NCBI GenBank assembly: GCA_021841585.1
Contig: JAKBUS010000018.1
Coordinates: 1-41,188, forward strand
Direction of reading: 5' to 3'
DNA: 41,188 bases
Origin: Pseudomonadota bacterium
GTDB taxonomy: Bacteria; Pseudomonadota; Gammaproteobacteria; Acidiferrobacterales; Acidiferrobacteraceae
This document shows positions 1 to 7,805 of this stretch, one piece after another. Each line of letters opens with the position of its first letter. The first letter of the stretch is position 1. A program made the position numbers and the translations under genes. The notes beneath the pieces were generated by a model. That model was not told where the DNA came from. It saw nothing but the letters and a program-made list of their open reading frames with translations, and did no database searches.

Positions 1-915
1 CCGATCTGGCACGGGCGTGAAAGCGGGGTCTGCCACGAAGCGGTTGCGGTCGGCAAGCGCTGCCTTTATGGCCTCGATGAGTAGGACGTAAAAGCGGGTA
101 TCGTCGCCGCGCGCCCGTGGGATATCGAAACGGTTCAAAAGATGCAGGATCTGCAGGGCCGTGACGCCCTGGGTGGGCGGTGGCAGGTTGAAGGCCTCTC
201 CGTCACGATAGGGGACCGCAAGCGGTGTCACATAAGCGGCGCGGGTCGCTTTGAGGTCGGTGTCGGTCACCGTGCTCCCGGCGGCGCGCAGGCCGGTGGC
301 TATGCGTGCGGCAAGCGGCCCTTCATAGAAGCTGCGCGGCCCATGTTCAGCAATGTGCGCAAGGGTCGCTGCGAGCGCTCCTTGCGTTTGCCGGCAACCG
401 GCCTCGCACTGTTCGCCGGGGCGATCAAAGATATCCTTGAAGCCCGGTTGGGGGTCGAGGATGTTGCGGTGGGTCTTGTACCAAAAGGCCTGGGATTGGC
501 TTACCGGATAGCCTTGTTCGGCGCGGGCGATGGCAGGCCCCAGGAGGGCGGGCCAATCGAGGGTCCCCGCCCAGGACTCTTGACTGACACGGTAGGCAAG
601 CCGCCAGCTGTCGACGGCGCCGGCGGTGGTGGATGCCGCCGCCGGGCCGCGCATGGCAAGCCCCGCGTCGGACGGCCGGGCGATTGCTGCCTGCCCTATG
701 CCGAGGATGCCAAGCGGCTCGCGTCCGTCCCGCGCGAGCAACCAGCAGGCGTCACCACCGAGGCCGGTCATGTGCGGGTAGACGACGCACAACATGGCCG
801 CTGCCGCCAATGCCGCTTCTATGGCATTTCCCCCGGCACGCAAGATGGCAAGGCCGGCGCGCGTGGCGTCGGGATGGGGGGTCGTGACGAGTGCGGTATG
901 CGACTGCGCTAGCAT
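1..915 (-). CDS. Gamma-glutamyltransferase-family Ntn hydrolase, possibly HpxW-like (partial, C-terminus cut by window edge)
   Basis: An uninterrupted minus-strand reading frame starts at an ATG (915-913) and runs off the left edge, giving 305 codons. The translation has the GGT large-subunit pattern: LRAGGNAIEAA near residue 25, the stretch MTGLGGDAWW near residue 50, and LPPPTQGVTALQ near residue 243. The autoprocessing Thr and the small subunit would lie outside the window. There is no signal peptide, unlike periplasmic GGT, so the protein is probably cytoplasmic. In the family, HpxW of Klebsiella is a GGT-like oxamate amidohydrolase in a purine-catabolism cluster. The neighbours here (guanine deaminase, biuret-hydrolase-like amidase) make an amide-releasing role more attractive than glutathione turnover, but that is inference. 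The start overlaps the end of the guanine deaminase gene by 7 bp, so the two are translationally coupled. Confidence 0.85.
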   Translation of the reverse strand, partial: MLAQSHTALVTTPHPDATRAGLAILRAGGNAIEAALAAAAMLCVVYPHMTGLGGDACWLLARDGREPLGILGIGQAAIARPSDAGLAMRGPAAASTTAGAVDSWRLAYRVSQESWAGTLDWPALLGPAIARAEQGYPVSQSQAFWYKTHRNILDPQPGFKDIFDRPGEQCEAGCRQTQGALAATLAHIAEHGPRSFYEGPLAARIATGLRAAGSTVTDTDLKATRAAYVTPLAVPYRDGEAFNLPPPTQGVTALQILHLLNRFDIPRARGDDTRFYVLLIEAIKAALADRNRFVADPAFTPVPDR

Positions 916-2168
916 GGCAGGGCCGGCTCCGATGGCGTCCCCCGACTGATTGTGGAAACCCGGTGCCCGGCGATCCAGGTTCCAAGTGGACGCCGCTCGA
1001 GTTCGCCGGGCGATCCCTCCAGGAGTTCCTCGAACCATGCCTGTGGTGACTGCGCGCGCGCGCCGCGCGGCATGAGTACGAAGTCCGCGCGCCGGCCCGG
1101 ATCCAGGCAGCCGGCCACGCCGCCGCGCCCCATCGCGCGCGCGCCCGCAAGGGTCGCGCGAAACAGGGCCTCTTCGGGATCCACGCGGACGCCGGCTGCC
1201 TCGTGCTGGCGCCGGAATCTCTGCATGACATGGAGCATGCTATGGCTCGGGCCCGCGCCCACGTCGGACGCGAGCGCGAACGGGACCTGCTGGCGCCGCG
1301 CGCATTCGAGATCGAAGCGCCCGCTGTCCAGGGTCTCATTGCTCGATGGGCAATGCGCAATCCAGCAACCGCGCGCCTTGAGGCAATGCCATTCTCGCGG
1401 GCTCAAATGGAGGCAATGACCGAGCACGGTGCGGGGCCCGAGGAGGCCGGCCTCATCATAGACGTCGGTGTAATCGAGGGCCCGCGGGAATAACCGCGCC
1501 ACCTCCCGTACCTCGGCCATTGATTCGGCAAGATGGGTTTGCACGGCAAGGCCTTGATCGCGTGCAAAGGCCCCTAGGGCCGCGAGGTCCTCGGAGGTGC
1601 AGTTCAGGGCAAAGCGCGGCGTAATCGCGTAATGCGCGCGGCCAATGGCCTCCGCCAAGAAGGCAAGATCAGCCGGGGGTTTCACGCTTGCCGCGATCAG
1701 ATCGGCCGGGGCGTTTGTCGTCATGATCACGTTTCCCGTGATCCAGTCGCCACGCCTTGCGGCATGCGCGATACGCGCCGCCATGGGATGGGGGCTTGAA
1801 TAACTCATGCCCATCACGGTGCCGGCGGTCAGGCAATCGGCAAAAAACTCCTGCGCCCGCCGTTGTGCGAGCGCGCTATCGGCATAGCGCGCCTCTTCCG
1901 GCCAGATGTGGGTCGCAAGCCACGGCAAAAGGGCCTCCGCATAGCGCCCGCGGACGGCGTGTTGCACCCAATGAATATGAATGTCGGCAAAGCCTGGCAG
2001 GATCACCCCATCGAGCTTTACTGGGTCCCAGGGGTAATTCTTGATCACGTCATCGAAGCGTCCCAGGGCGCGGACCACGCCATCCTCGACGAGCAGGCCG
2101 CCGTCGTCGAAAAACTGCCACGATTGAGCGTCGACGGGATTCAAGAGGGCCGCCCGAAACAAGGTCAT
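909..2168 (-). CDS. guaD: Guanine deaminase (amidohydrolase superfamily)
   Basis: The 419-residue protein fits cytosolic guanine deaminase, which hydrolyses guanine to xanthine and ammonia. Visible motifs in order are the metal-binding HIH in [23 protein letters not shown], the histidine of [23 protein letters not shown], and [12 protein letters not shown] carrying the metal-ligand Asp. The length is close to E. coli GuaD. The start overlaps the stop of the upstream amidase gene by 4 bp (ATGA at 2165-2168), so it belongs to one leftward operon. Its product xanthine would be the textbook substrate for the molybdenum hydroxylase encoded divergently. A related aminohydrolase acting on another aminated heterocycle cannot be excluded from sequence alone. 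Confidence 0.85.
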   Translation of the reverse strand: MTLFRAALLNPVDAQSWQFFDDGGLLVEDGVVRALGRFDDVIKNYPWDPVKLDGVILPGFADIHIHWVQHAVRGRYAEALLPWLATHIWPEEARYADSALAQRRAQEFFADCLTAGTVMGMSYSSPHPMAARIAHAARRGDWITGNVIMTTNAPADLIAASVKPPADLAFLAEAIGRAHYAITPRFALNCTSEDLAALGAFARDQGLAVQTHLAESMAEVREVARLFPRALDYTDVYDEAGLLGPRTVLGHCLHLSPREWHCLKARGCWIAHCPSSNETLDSGRFDLECARRQQVPFALASDVGAGPSHSMLHVMQRFRRQHEAAGVRVDPEEALFRATLAGARAMGRGGVAGCLDPGRRADFVLMPRGARAQSPQAWFEELLEGSPGELERRPLGTWIAGHRVSTISRGTPSEPALPC

Positions 2169-2866
2169 GAGGCGATGATGCCGGCAAGCGCCGCGCGAAG
2201 GTTTGCCGAGGGCGCGGTGGCCCCGAATATCCCCCCCTGCATGCTGATCATGCTGATCGCCGCCTCATAGTGGCGTTTCTCAGTCGCGCCGGTGCAGTCG
2301 GTCAAAAGTAGGCACTCGAAGCCCCGGTCGTTGGCCTCGCGCATGGTGGTATGCACGCACACGTCGGTCGTGATCCCGGTGAGAATGAGATGAGTCACGC
2401 CCATCGTCCGTAGTATGTGTTCGAGATCGGTGGCATAAAAGCTGCCCTTGCCCGGTTTATCGATGATGATCTCGCCGGCCGTTGGGCGCAACTCCGGTAC
2501 GATCTCCCACCCCGGTTCCCCGCGCACCAGGATGCGTCCGCAAGGCCCGGGCTCGCCTATTCCAGGGCATACCTTGCGGCTGCGCCAGCCCTTGTTGGCC
2601 GGCAAATCCACGAGTTCCGGCCTGTGCCCCTCGCGGGTATGAATGACGCGCATTCCTGGAACCTTGCGCACGACCTTCAAGGTCTCTTGGATCGGCGCAA
2701 TCGCCGCGCGCGTCAGGCTGATGTCATAGCCCATGGCGTCCACGTAGCCGCCCTCGCCACAGAAGTCGGTCTGCATGTCGATGACGAGAAACGCGGTCTT
2801 CGCGGCCTGTGCCAGTTTGTCGAATGGCCAGCAATACGGCGCTGCTTCGACATGAAATCCGGTCAT
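2165..2866 (-). CDS. Isochorismatase-family amidohydrolase, biuret hydrolase-like
   Basis: The 233-residue cysteine hydrolase belongs to the isochorismatase superfamily. The Asp-Lys-Cys triad is visible as D30 (VIDMQTDF), K137 (DKPGKGSF) and C170 ([18 protein letters not shown]), with the usual cis-peptide region just before the Cys. From memory of the family, the overall text ([34 protein letters not shown]) resembles bacterial biuret amidohydrolases, which convert biuret to allophanate and ammonia; triuret hydrolases and RutB-type ureidoacrylate hydrolases are close relatives. Biuret is the product of cyanuric acid ring opening, and a ring-opening amidohydrolase lies in the divergent operon. 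The gene sits between the cupin gene and guaD, with 9 bp and a 4-bp overlap. Exact substrate is not provable from sequence. Confidence 0.8.
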   Translation of the reverse strand: MTGFHVEAAPYCWPFDKLAQAAKTAFLVIDMQTDFCGEGGYVDAMGYDISLTRAAIAPIQETLKVVRKVPGMRVIHTREGHRPELVDLPANKGWRSRKVCPGIGEPGPCGRILVRGEPGWEIVPELRPTAGEIIIDKPGKGSFYATDLEHILRTMGVTHLILTGITTDVCVHTTMREANDRGFECLLLTDCTGATEKRHYEAAISMISMQGGIFGATAPSANLRAALAGIIAS

Positions 2867-2875
2867 TGTGTCCTC

Positions 2876-3313
2876 CTATTCGTTTTCGTTTTGGTCGCTG
2901 TCGACGAACGCCACGGGCGCCCGCCATTGGATCAATACCACGCAGCCCTCGCGGCTGTGCACGCTGTGACGGCTTCCGGCCGGGTTGAATACATAAGAGC
3001 CGGCCTTGTAATCGCCGTGCTCGTCACTTTGGCTGCCCTGCAACACAAAGATATGCTCGTCTCCGGTGTGGACGTGCAGCGGCACGCTGGCGCCCGGGGT
3101 ATAAGAAAGGAGCGCGATGCAAAGAGAGCTCCCCTCGAAAAGGTCAAGGATGCGCACGCCGGGCCTCAGTACCCGCCATTGCGGGCTGTCCTGGGCCAGG
3201 TCCGATGGTGTCAGGACATAGCGCGAGACCTCGCTTGCAAACCGCTGGTCGCTATCGTCCGGGTTCGACCCCTTGGCCTTGGGTCGTGCCGGCGCGTTCT
3301 CGTCTGGTCTCAT
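2876..3313 (-). CDS. Cupin-domain protein (ChrR-like cupin fold)
   Basis: The 145-residue soluble protein has one cupin domain in its C-terminal two thirds. The metal-binding motif appears as PLHVHTGDEHIFVLQG near residues 78-93, with the second motif GSYVFNPAGSRHSVHS near residues 105-120. The N-terminal 30 residues are polar and low in complexity. Such stand-alone cupins act as dioxygenases, isomerases, lyases or ligand sensors, and none of these can be assigned here. It is the first gene of the leftward operon, about 40 nt downstream of the predicted start of the sigma-54 promoter at 3362-3377. A purine or ureide intermediate as ligand is a guess from context. Confidence 0.75.
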   Translation of the reverse strand: MRPDENAPARPKAKGSNPDDSDQRFASEVSRYVLTPSDLAQDSPQWRVLRPGVRILDLFEGSSLCIALLSYTPGASVPLHVHTGDEHIFVLQGSQSDEHGDYKAGSYVFNPAGSRHSVHSREGCVVLIQWRAPVAFVDSDQNENE

Positions 3314-3361
3314 GAATCGCTCTCGGGCGCACGATTTTAAGCACGCTGTTATCGGGACCGA

Positions 3362-3377
3362 AGCAGTAAACGTGCCA
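3362..3377 (-). promoter_or_regulatory. Sigma-54 promoter for the cupin-amidase-guaD-ggt operon
   Basis: On the minus strand the text is TGGCACGTTTACTGCT, which has the invariant GG and GC separated by exactly 10 bases and matches TGGCACR-N4-TTGCW at all but one scored position. Transcription would start near 3352, leaving a leader of about 40 nt before the cupin ATG at 3313. This lies in the 345-bp gap 3314-3658 that separates the two divergent operons. No other RNA or ORF that I can support lies in this gap. Confidence 0.7.
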
Positions 3378-3484
3378 AGCCCGCGGACCTGCGCTCACAA
3401 GCTTCCCCGTGCCGCGCCCGCGTTCTTTATCACGACGGCCTCACCGTTTTTGTGCACGCCGAGGACGTCCATGCCCTAGCAGTG

Positions 3485-3501
3485 GGCGCCTTGTTGGTGC
3501 G
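3485..3501. promoter_or_regulatory. NtrC-like upstream activating dyad between the divergent promoters
   Basis: GGCGCC-TTGTT-GGTGCG matches the NtrC-type dyad TGCACC-N5-GGTGCA at 9 of 12 arm positions. It lies about 110 bp upstream of the -24 box of the leftward sigma-54 promoter and about 140 bp upstream of the rightward one, the usual distance for enhancer sites. In this GC-rich DNA a chance match is possible, so the call rests mainly on position and on a similar dyad at 11080-11096. Confidence 0.35.
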
Positions 3502-3642
3502 CGCATGGATGTCTGAGCGTACCGCTGCGCGTGGGAGCCGCCCCGCCGCAAGCGGACCGGGCGTTGTCATGAAAGAGATAAAGCGCGCATCTGGCGCGAT
3601 GCGACCCGTGCGCCATGAGGCGCGATCGGCATAAGGCTAAGA

Positions 3643-3658
3643 CGGCACGAAAAATGCT
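3643..3658 (+). promoter_or_regulatory. Sigma-54 promoter for the molybdenum hydroxylase operon
   Basis: CGGCACGAAAAATGCT has GG (3644-3645) and GC (3656-3657) separated by 10 bases. It is nearly identical to the element at 11210-11225 upstream of exbB. The transcript would start near 3669. This places the first in-frame ATG of the next gene (3659) upstream of the transcript start. Confidence 0.7.
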
Positions 3659-5929
3659 ATGTACACATCGATGCATAACGACTCCAGGTTTGGGACGACG
3701 CCCTTGAAAGATGCGCCTTTACGCAAAGATGGTATGGAAAAGGTGCGCGGCACAGCGCGTTATGTCGCCGACATCACTTACCCAGGCATGCTTCATGCCG
3801 TGACCGCACGTACGCGCCTGCCCGGCGGCACCATCGCCTCAATCACCTTCGATGATCATGTGCCCTGGAGCGAATATGTGGTGGTGACCGCTCGGGACAT
3901 ACCCGGGATCAACGCGGTCAAGATGATCGAGACAGACCAGCCGGTGCTGGTGGAAACGCATTACCGCCATGCCGGCGAACCGGTGGTCTTGATCGCGCAC
4001 CCAGATCCGCAGGCCTTGGCGGACGCCTTGGCGGCCGTCCATATAGATGAGCGCCCCTATGCCAAGCCGCCGGTCTTTGCCATAGAGGAGGCCTTGCGCG
4101 CGGATACCCGGCGGATCGCCGCCGACAATGTCTACCGCGACTACCTCATGGAAAAGGGTTCCGTGATGGATGCCGAAAAGGAATCCTGCCAGGTGTTCGA
4201 GGCGGAATATCACACCGGGGCGCAGGAACATCTCTATATCGAACCGCAGGGAATGATGGCGCGCATGGAAGGCGGCATTCTGACCGTTGAGGGGTCGCTG
4301 CAATGCCCGTATTACGTCCACGCAGCGCTCATGTACGCGACGGGGCTGCCGGAGGAGCGGGTTCGCGTCCTGCAGTGCGCCACCGGCGGCGCATTCGGGG
4401 GCAAGGAGGAGTACCCATCGCACATCGCCTGTCACGCCGCGCTTGTGACCATGAAGGCCGGCGGGCGGCCCGTGGCGCTCATCTATGGGCGCGGCGAGGA
4501 CATGGCGGTGACGCCTAAGCGCCATCCCTCGCGTTCGCGGGTGCGTCTCGGGGCCAGCCGCGACGGACGCCTGCGCTTCATCGACATCGACTTTGTAATC
4601 GACGGGGGCGCCTATCTCACTTTGAGCCCGGTGGTTTTGTCGCGTGGCGTCATTCATGCCGCCGGGCCTTATCGCTGCGACAATGTGCGCGTGCGCGCTC
4701 GCGCGGTAGCCACCAACCACCCGCCATTCGGGGCCTTTCGTGGCTTCGGGGCGCCGCAGAGCATCTTCGCGCTGGAGGCGGCCCTTGATGAGTTGGCGCG
4801 CATGCTCGAGATGGAGCCGGACGTGCTGCGCCGGCGCAACGTCCTCGCCCCCGGCGATATCTCGCCGGCCGGACAGAGGATCGAGGGGCCGCTCGATATG
4901 CAAAGGGTCATTGGTCAGGCCCTGGAGGCCTGCGACTATCACGCCAAGGTCGAGGCCTACCGGCAGTGGAACGCGCAAAAAGGCGCGATCCGCAAGGGGA
5001 TAGGGCTTGCCACTTTCTATCATGGCGCGGGATTTACCGGCAACGGCGAGCTTGCCTTGCGCTCACGCGCCGGCCTGCGCGTCGGCGCAGATGGCCTCGT
5101 GGAGATCCTGACATCGACCACCGAGATGGGGCAGGGCATGCAGACCACGCTCTCCGGGATCGTTGCCGAGGCCCTGCGCATCCCCTATGAAGGGGTCGCG
5201 GTGGCGAGGCCCGATACGCGTGATGTACCTAACTCGGGTCCTACCGTGGCGTCAAGGACCTGCATGGTGGTAGGGGCCATACTCGCGCGCGCCGCAGATG
5301 ACCTCATTGCCCGCTTGCGCGCCGATGCCGCGCTGCCATCCGTATACGGCTATGGAGAGTTCCGCGACGCCTGCGCGCGGCTTCATGCCGCGGGTGGCGT
5401 CACCACAATAATCGCTGACTACCGCCATCCGGCGGGCAACGAATGGGATGAGTCGGTCTTTCAGGGGAGCCCCTACGCAAGCTTTGCCTGGGCCTGCTAT
5501 GTCGCCGAGGTCGAGGTCGACGCCGTGACCGGCGAGACGCGCATTGTCGATTTCACCGCCGTCCAGGAAGTCGGGCGGGTCGTGCATGCAACGGTGGCGG
5601 CGGGCCAGATAGAGGGGGGTGTGGTGCAGGGCATAGGCTACGCCTTGTTCGAGGATGTGCGTTTCGGGGCCGATGGGCAGATGGCCAATAATCGCATTAC
5701 GAACTACATCATCCCAACTAGCGCCGACATTCCGCCGATACGGGTTTTGTTCCTGGAATCCCGGCACGGCGCGGGTCCCGGTGGCGCCGCCGGGATTGGC
5801 GAGTTGCCGATGGACGGGCCGGCGCCGGCAATCATAAATGCCATAAATGCCGCGCTCGGCACCGAGATCCGCCATGTGCCGGCCATGCCGGAGCACATCC
5901 TGGCGGCTATGGACCGGAGGTCTGCATGA
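3659..5929 (+). CDS. Molybdenum hydroxylase large subunit (xanthine dehydrogenase family)
   Basis: Up to 756 residues form the Mo-pterin subunit of a three-subunit hydroxylase. Visible landmarks are EKVRGTARYVADI near residue 27, GGAFGGKEEYPSHIA, the arginine region PFGAFRGFGAPQS, TTEMGQGMQTT, and GELPMDGPAPAI containing the catalytic-type Glu (E715 from this start). Family members hydroxylate purines, uracil/thymine or other azaheterocycles. Size and order (Mo, FeS, FAD) do not discriminate between them. Start choice is uncertain: the ATG at 3659 has no ribosome-binding site and lies upstream of the predicted sigma-54 start point. ATG 3671 would be almost leaderless, and a TTG at 3704 preceded by GGGA would give the usual short N-terminus. 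The stop overlaps the next gene by 4 bp. Confidence 0.9.
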   Translation: MYTSMHNDSRFGTTPLKDAPLRKDGMEKVRGTARYVADITYPGMLHAVTARTRLPGGTIASITFDDHVPWSEYVVVTARDIPGINAVKMIETDQPVLVETHYRHAGEPVVLIAHPDPQALADALAAVHIDERPYAKPPVFAIEEALRADTRRIAADNVYRDYLMEKGSVMDAEKESCQVFEAEYHTGAQEHLYIEPQGMMARMEGGILTVEGSLQCPYYVHAALMYATGLPEERVRVLQCATGGAFGGKEEYPSHIACHAALVTMKAGGRPVALIYGRGEDMAVTPKRHPSRSRVRLGASRDGRLRFIDIDFVIDGGAYLTLSPVVLSRGVIHAAGPYRCDNVRVRARAVATNHPPFGAFRGFGAPQSIFALEAALDELARMLEMEPDVLRRRNVLAPGDISPAGQRIEGPLDMQRVIGQALEACDYHAKVEAYRQWNAQKGAIRKGIGLATFYHGAGFTGNGELALRSRAGLRVGADGLVEILTSTTEMGQGMQTTLSGIVAEALRIPYEGVAVARPDTRDVPNSGPTVASRTCMVVGAILARAADDLIARLRADAALPSVYGYGEFRDACARLHAAGGVTTIIADYRHPAGNEWDESVFQGSPYASFAWACYVAEVEVDAVTGETRIVDFTAVQEVGRVVHATVAAGQIEGGVVQGIGYALFEDVRFGADGQMANNRITNYIIPTSADIPPIRVLFLESRHGAGPGGAAGIGELPMDGPAPAIINAINAALGTEIRHVPAMPEHILAAMDRRSA
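3661..3676. promoter_or_regulatory. Shared motif at the +1 region, possible GntR operator (copy 1)
   Basis: The 16-nt text GTACACATCGATGCAT matches a second copy, GTATGCAAGGATGCAT at 11232-11247, at 12 of 16 positions (GTA-nn-CA-nn-GATGCAT). Both copies begin within 10 nt downstream of a sigma-54 -12 box, so each spans the expected transcription start. A bound repressor there would block initiation. The GntR/FCD regulator at 10375-11070 is the obvious candidate, but no binding evidence exists in the sequence itself. Confidence 0.3.
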
Positions 5930-6384
5930 CGATTCCATGCCGGTTTATCGTCAATGGATCGGCTGTTTCCGGAAGTTTTCCGCCGATGCGCCGCCTGCTC
6001 GATGTGTTGCGTGGCGAGTGTGGCCTGACCGCGACCAAGGAGGGCTGTGGGGAAGGCGAGTGCGGGTCGTGCGCGGTGCTGCTCGATGACACGCTCGTGA
6101 ATAGCTGTCTTGTCCCAATCGCCGATGTCAATGGCCGCGAGGTGACGACCCTCGAGGGCCTGCCCAAAGATGACCCCTTGTTCGCGGCATTTGCCGCTAC
6201 CGGCGGGACGCAGTGCGGCATCTGCACGCCGGGCATGATCATGGCCGCGCGCGCCTTGCTAAACGACTGCTTGCGCCCCGATCTTTCACAAACGCGTGAG
6301 GCGCTGTCGGGAAATCTGTGCCGGTGCACGGGCTACGGGGGGATCTATGCCGCCATTCGCACGGCCTCGGGGCAGGGGGAGTGA
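5926..6384 (+). CDS. Molybdenum hydroxylase [2Fe-2S] subunit
   Basis: The 152-residue iron-sulfur subunit carries two clusters. The N-terminal plant-type ferredoxin cluster uses C41, C46, C49 and C61 (GCGEGECGSC then SC). The second, all-helical cluster uses C97, C100, C132 and C134 (CGIC and CRC). All eight cysteines are present, so electron transfer from the Mo centre to FAD should be intact. The length is normal for XdhC/CoxS-type small subunits. It starts inside the stop codon of the large subunit (ATGA) and ends 1 nt before the FAD subunit start, so a single translation-coupled operon is evident. Confidence 0.93.
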   Translation: MTIPCRFIVNGSAVSGSFPPMRRLLDVLRGECGLTATKEGCGEGECGSCAVLLDDTLVNSCLVPIADVNGREVTTLEGLPKDDPLFAAFAATGGTQCGICTPGMIMAARALLNDCLRPDLSQTREALSGNLCRCTGYGGIYAAIRTASGQGE

Positions 6385-6385
6385 T

Positions 6386-7246
6386 ATGCGTTGGTACGCG
6401 CCACGGAAGCTGCATGAGGCATTGGCGCTGCTGACCGAGAGGCCGGATTTGATACCGATCGCCGGCGGGACCGACATCATGGTGGGGCGCGACCCGCGCG
6501 CCTGCGGTCACGATTATCTGAGCCTCGCCAACGTGGCCGCCCTGCGGGGCATTCGCGAGACGCCGGCGGGCGTGGCGATCGGCGCGCTTGCCACCATGAC
6601 CGAGATCGGGCGCCACCCCATCGTTTGCCGGGCACTACCCGCTTTGGCCGCCTCGGCGCGGGCTACTGGTGCGTTTGCTATCCAAAACCGCGCAACCCTC
6701 GGGGGCAATATCATGAATGCCTCACCGGCGGCCGATAACGCCCCGGTCCTGCTCGCCTACGGGGCGTCGGTGAGTCTCATGTCGGTTGCACGCCTACGGC
6801 ATGTCCCCTATGAGAACTTCCATAGCGGGTACAAGGTCACGGTACGGCGCCCAGAAGAAATCTTGGGGGAGATTTTTGTGCCGTACGCCCCATTAGGCGC
6901 GCGCCATTATTTTCGCAAGGTCGGCACAAGGCGTGCCCAGGCCATCAGCAAGGTCGGTCTCGCGGCCCTATTGGTCGGGCGCCCAGGAGCCTGGGAGCGC
7001 GTGCGTTTCGGTTTCTCGAGCGTGGCCGCGACCCCGATCCTTGCATGCGCGCTCGCTGCCACCATCACCGGCACCGCTCGTGGCCTGCCAGACGACGAGG
7101 GCCTGGCTGAAGCGCTGGGGCGTGATCTCGCGGCTCGCGACGATATCCGCTCGACCGCCGAGTATCGTCGGCGTATTGCCCTGAATCTGGTGCGCGAGGC
7201 CCTCGCGCCATGGAGACATCAAGGAGGTTGCGATGCAGGCCAGTAA
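6386..7246 (+). CDS. Molybdenum hydroxylase FAD-binding subunit
   Basis: The 286-residue protein is the FAD subunit of the same enzyme. The flavin-binding motifs are PIAGGTDIMVG near residues 24-34 and ATLGGNIMNASPAADNAP near residues 103-120, followed by a CO-dehydrogenase flavoprotein-type C-terminal domain. The ATG at 6386 was chosen because it follows a purine-rich GGGGGAG and sits immediately after the FeS-subunit stop; the open frame extends 90 nt further upstream inside the FeS gene. It overlaps the AllA-like gene by 14 bp. The NAD or other acceptor cannot be inferred. Confidence 0.92.
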   Translation: MRWYAPRKLHEALALLTERPDLIPIAGGTDIMVGRDPRACGHDYLSLANVAALRGIRETPAGVAIGALATMTEIGRHPIVCRALPALAASARATGAFAIQNRATLGGNIMNASPAADNAPVLLAYGASVSLMSVARLRHVPYENFHSGYKVTVRRPEEILGEIFVPYAPLGARHYFRKVGTRRAQAISKVGLAALLVGRPGAWERVRFGFSSVAATPILACALAATITGTARGLPDDEGLAEALGRDLAARDDIRSTAEYRRRIALNLVREALAPWRHQGGCDAGQ

Positions 7247-7805
7247 AGAAAGGGTAGTGTTCGATGTACCGCTCGTGGATGCCACCGCCGATAACATCAA
7301 GGACTATGGCGTCATGATAGGTGCCGAGGTCCACAGGCCGGGCCTTGCGATCCCGTTCTACGCAAGTGTCGAGGAGGGACAGAATCTGGAGTTCGCCTAT
7401 CACGGGCGCGCGGTCGTGCGCACCGCGCGCATCAGCAAACGGCCCTCGGATCTCGTATGGTTCGAGCGGCACCTGCGCATGACGCAGCTTTTCATAGGGC
7501 TCGGCGATCAGCCGTTCGTCATGGTGCTCGCCAAGCCCAATCACGAAGCCGGCCGGTGCGTGCCAGATTTTGCGGACATGGTGGCGTTTAGGCTGCCCGC
7601 GGGTCATGGAGTCATGATCCACAAGGGGACCTGGCACGACTTCCCGATGGCGATCGACAAGCCGGTAACGGTCTTTACCGCCAATTCCGAAGAGGTGGTG
7701 GCCGCATTGTGCGCGGTGCCGGGCCCCCAGGAGATCGATGATGGGGATGTGTGGAAGATTGATATCGCCGCCCGTACCGGATACATCCCCCGGGTCCCAT
7801 TCTGA
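7233..7805 (+). CDS. Ureidoglycolate lyase (AllA)-like protein
   Basis: The 190-residue protein resembles the AllA cupin-like family, which splits ureidoglycolate into glyoxylate and urea. The most telling block is VMIHKGTWHDFPM (H130, W134, H135), preceded by an ERHLRMTQLFIGLGDQPF block equivalent to the AllA region around ERHPLGTQAF. A strong AAGGAGG site precedes the ATG. The gene lies directly before a ring-opening amidohydrolase, with stop and start overlapping as TGATG. Known AllA acts at the end of allantoin breakdown, but no allantoinase, allantoicase or uricase is in view. An alternative, inferred from position, is that it cleaves a ureido acid made by the next enzyme, for instance ureidomalonate to malonate and urea. 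Confidence 0.75.
   Translation: MQASKERVVFDVPLVDATADNIKDYGVMIGAEVHRPGLAIPFYASVEEGQNLEFAYHGRAVVRTARISKRPSDLVWFERHLRMTQLFIGLGDQPFVMVLAKPNHEAGRCVPDFADMVAFRLPAGHGVMIHKGTWHDFPMAIDKPVTVFTANSEEVVAALCAVPGPQEIDDGDVWKIDIAARTGYIPRVPF

Noticed and set aside
142-912. 256-codon plus-strand open frame at the left edge
   Set aside because: The minus-strand frame encodes a clear gamma-glutamyltransferase-family protein; the plus-strand text has no domain.
3839-5023. 394-codon open frame on the minus strand
   Set aside because: It lies entirely inside the Mo hydroxylase large-subunit gene; its translation has no recognisable domain and reflects GC-rich antisense codon bias.
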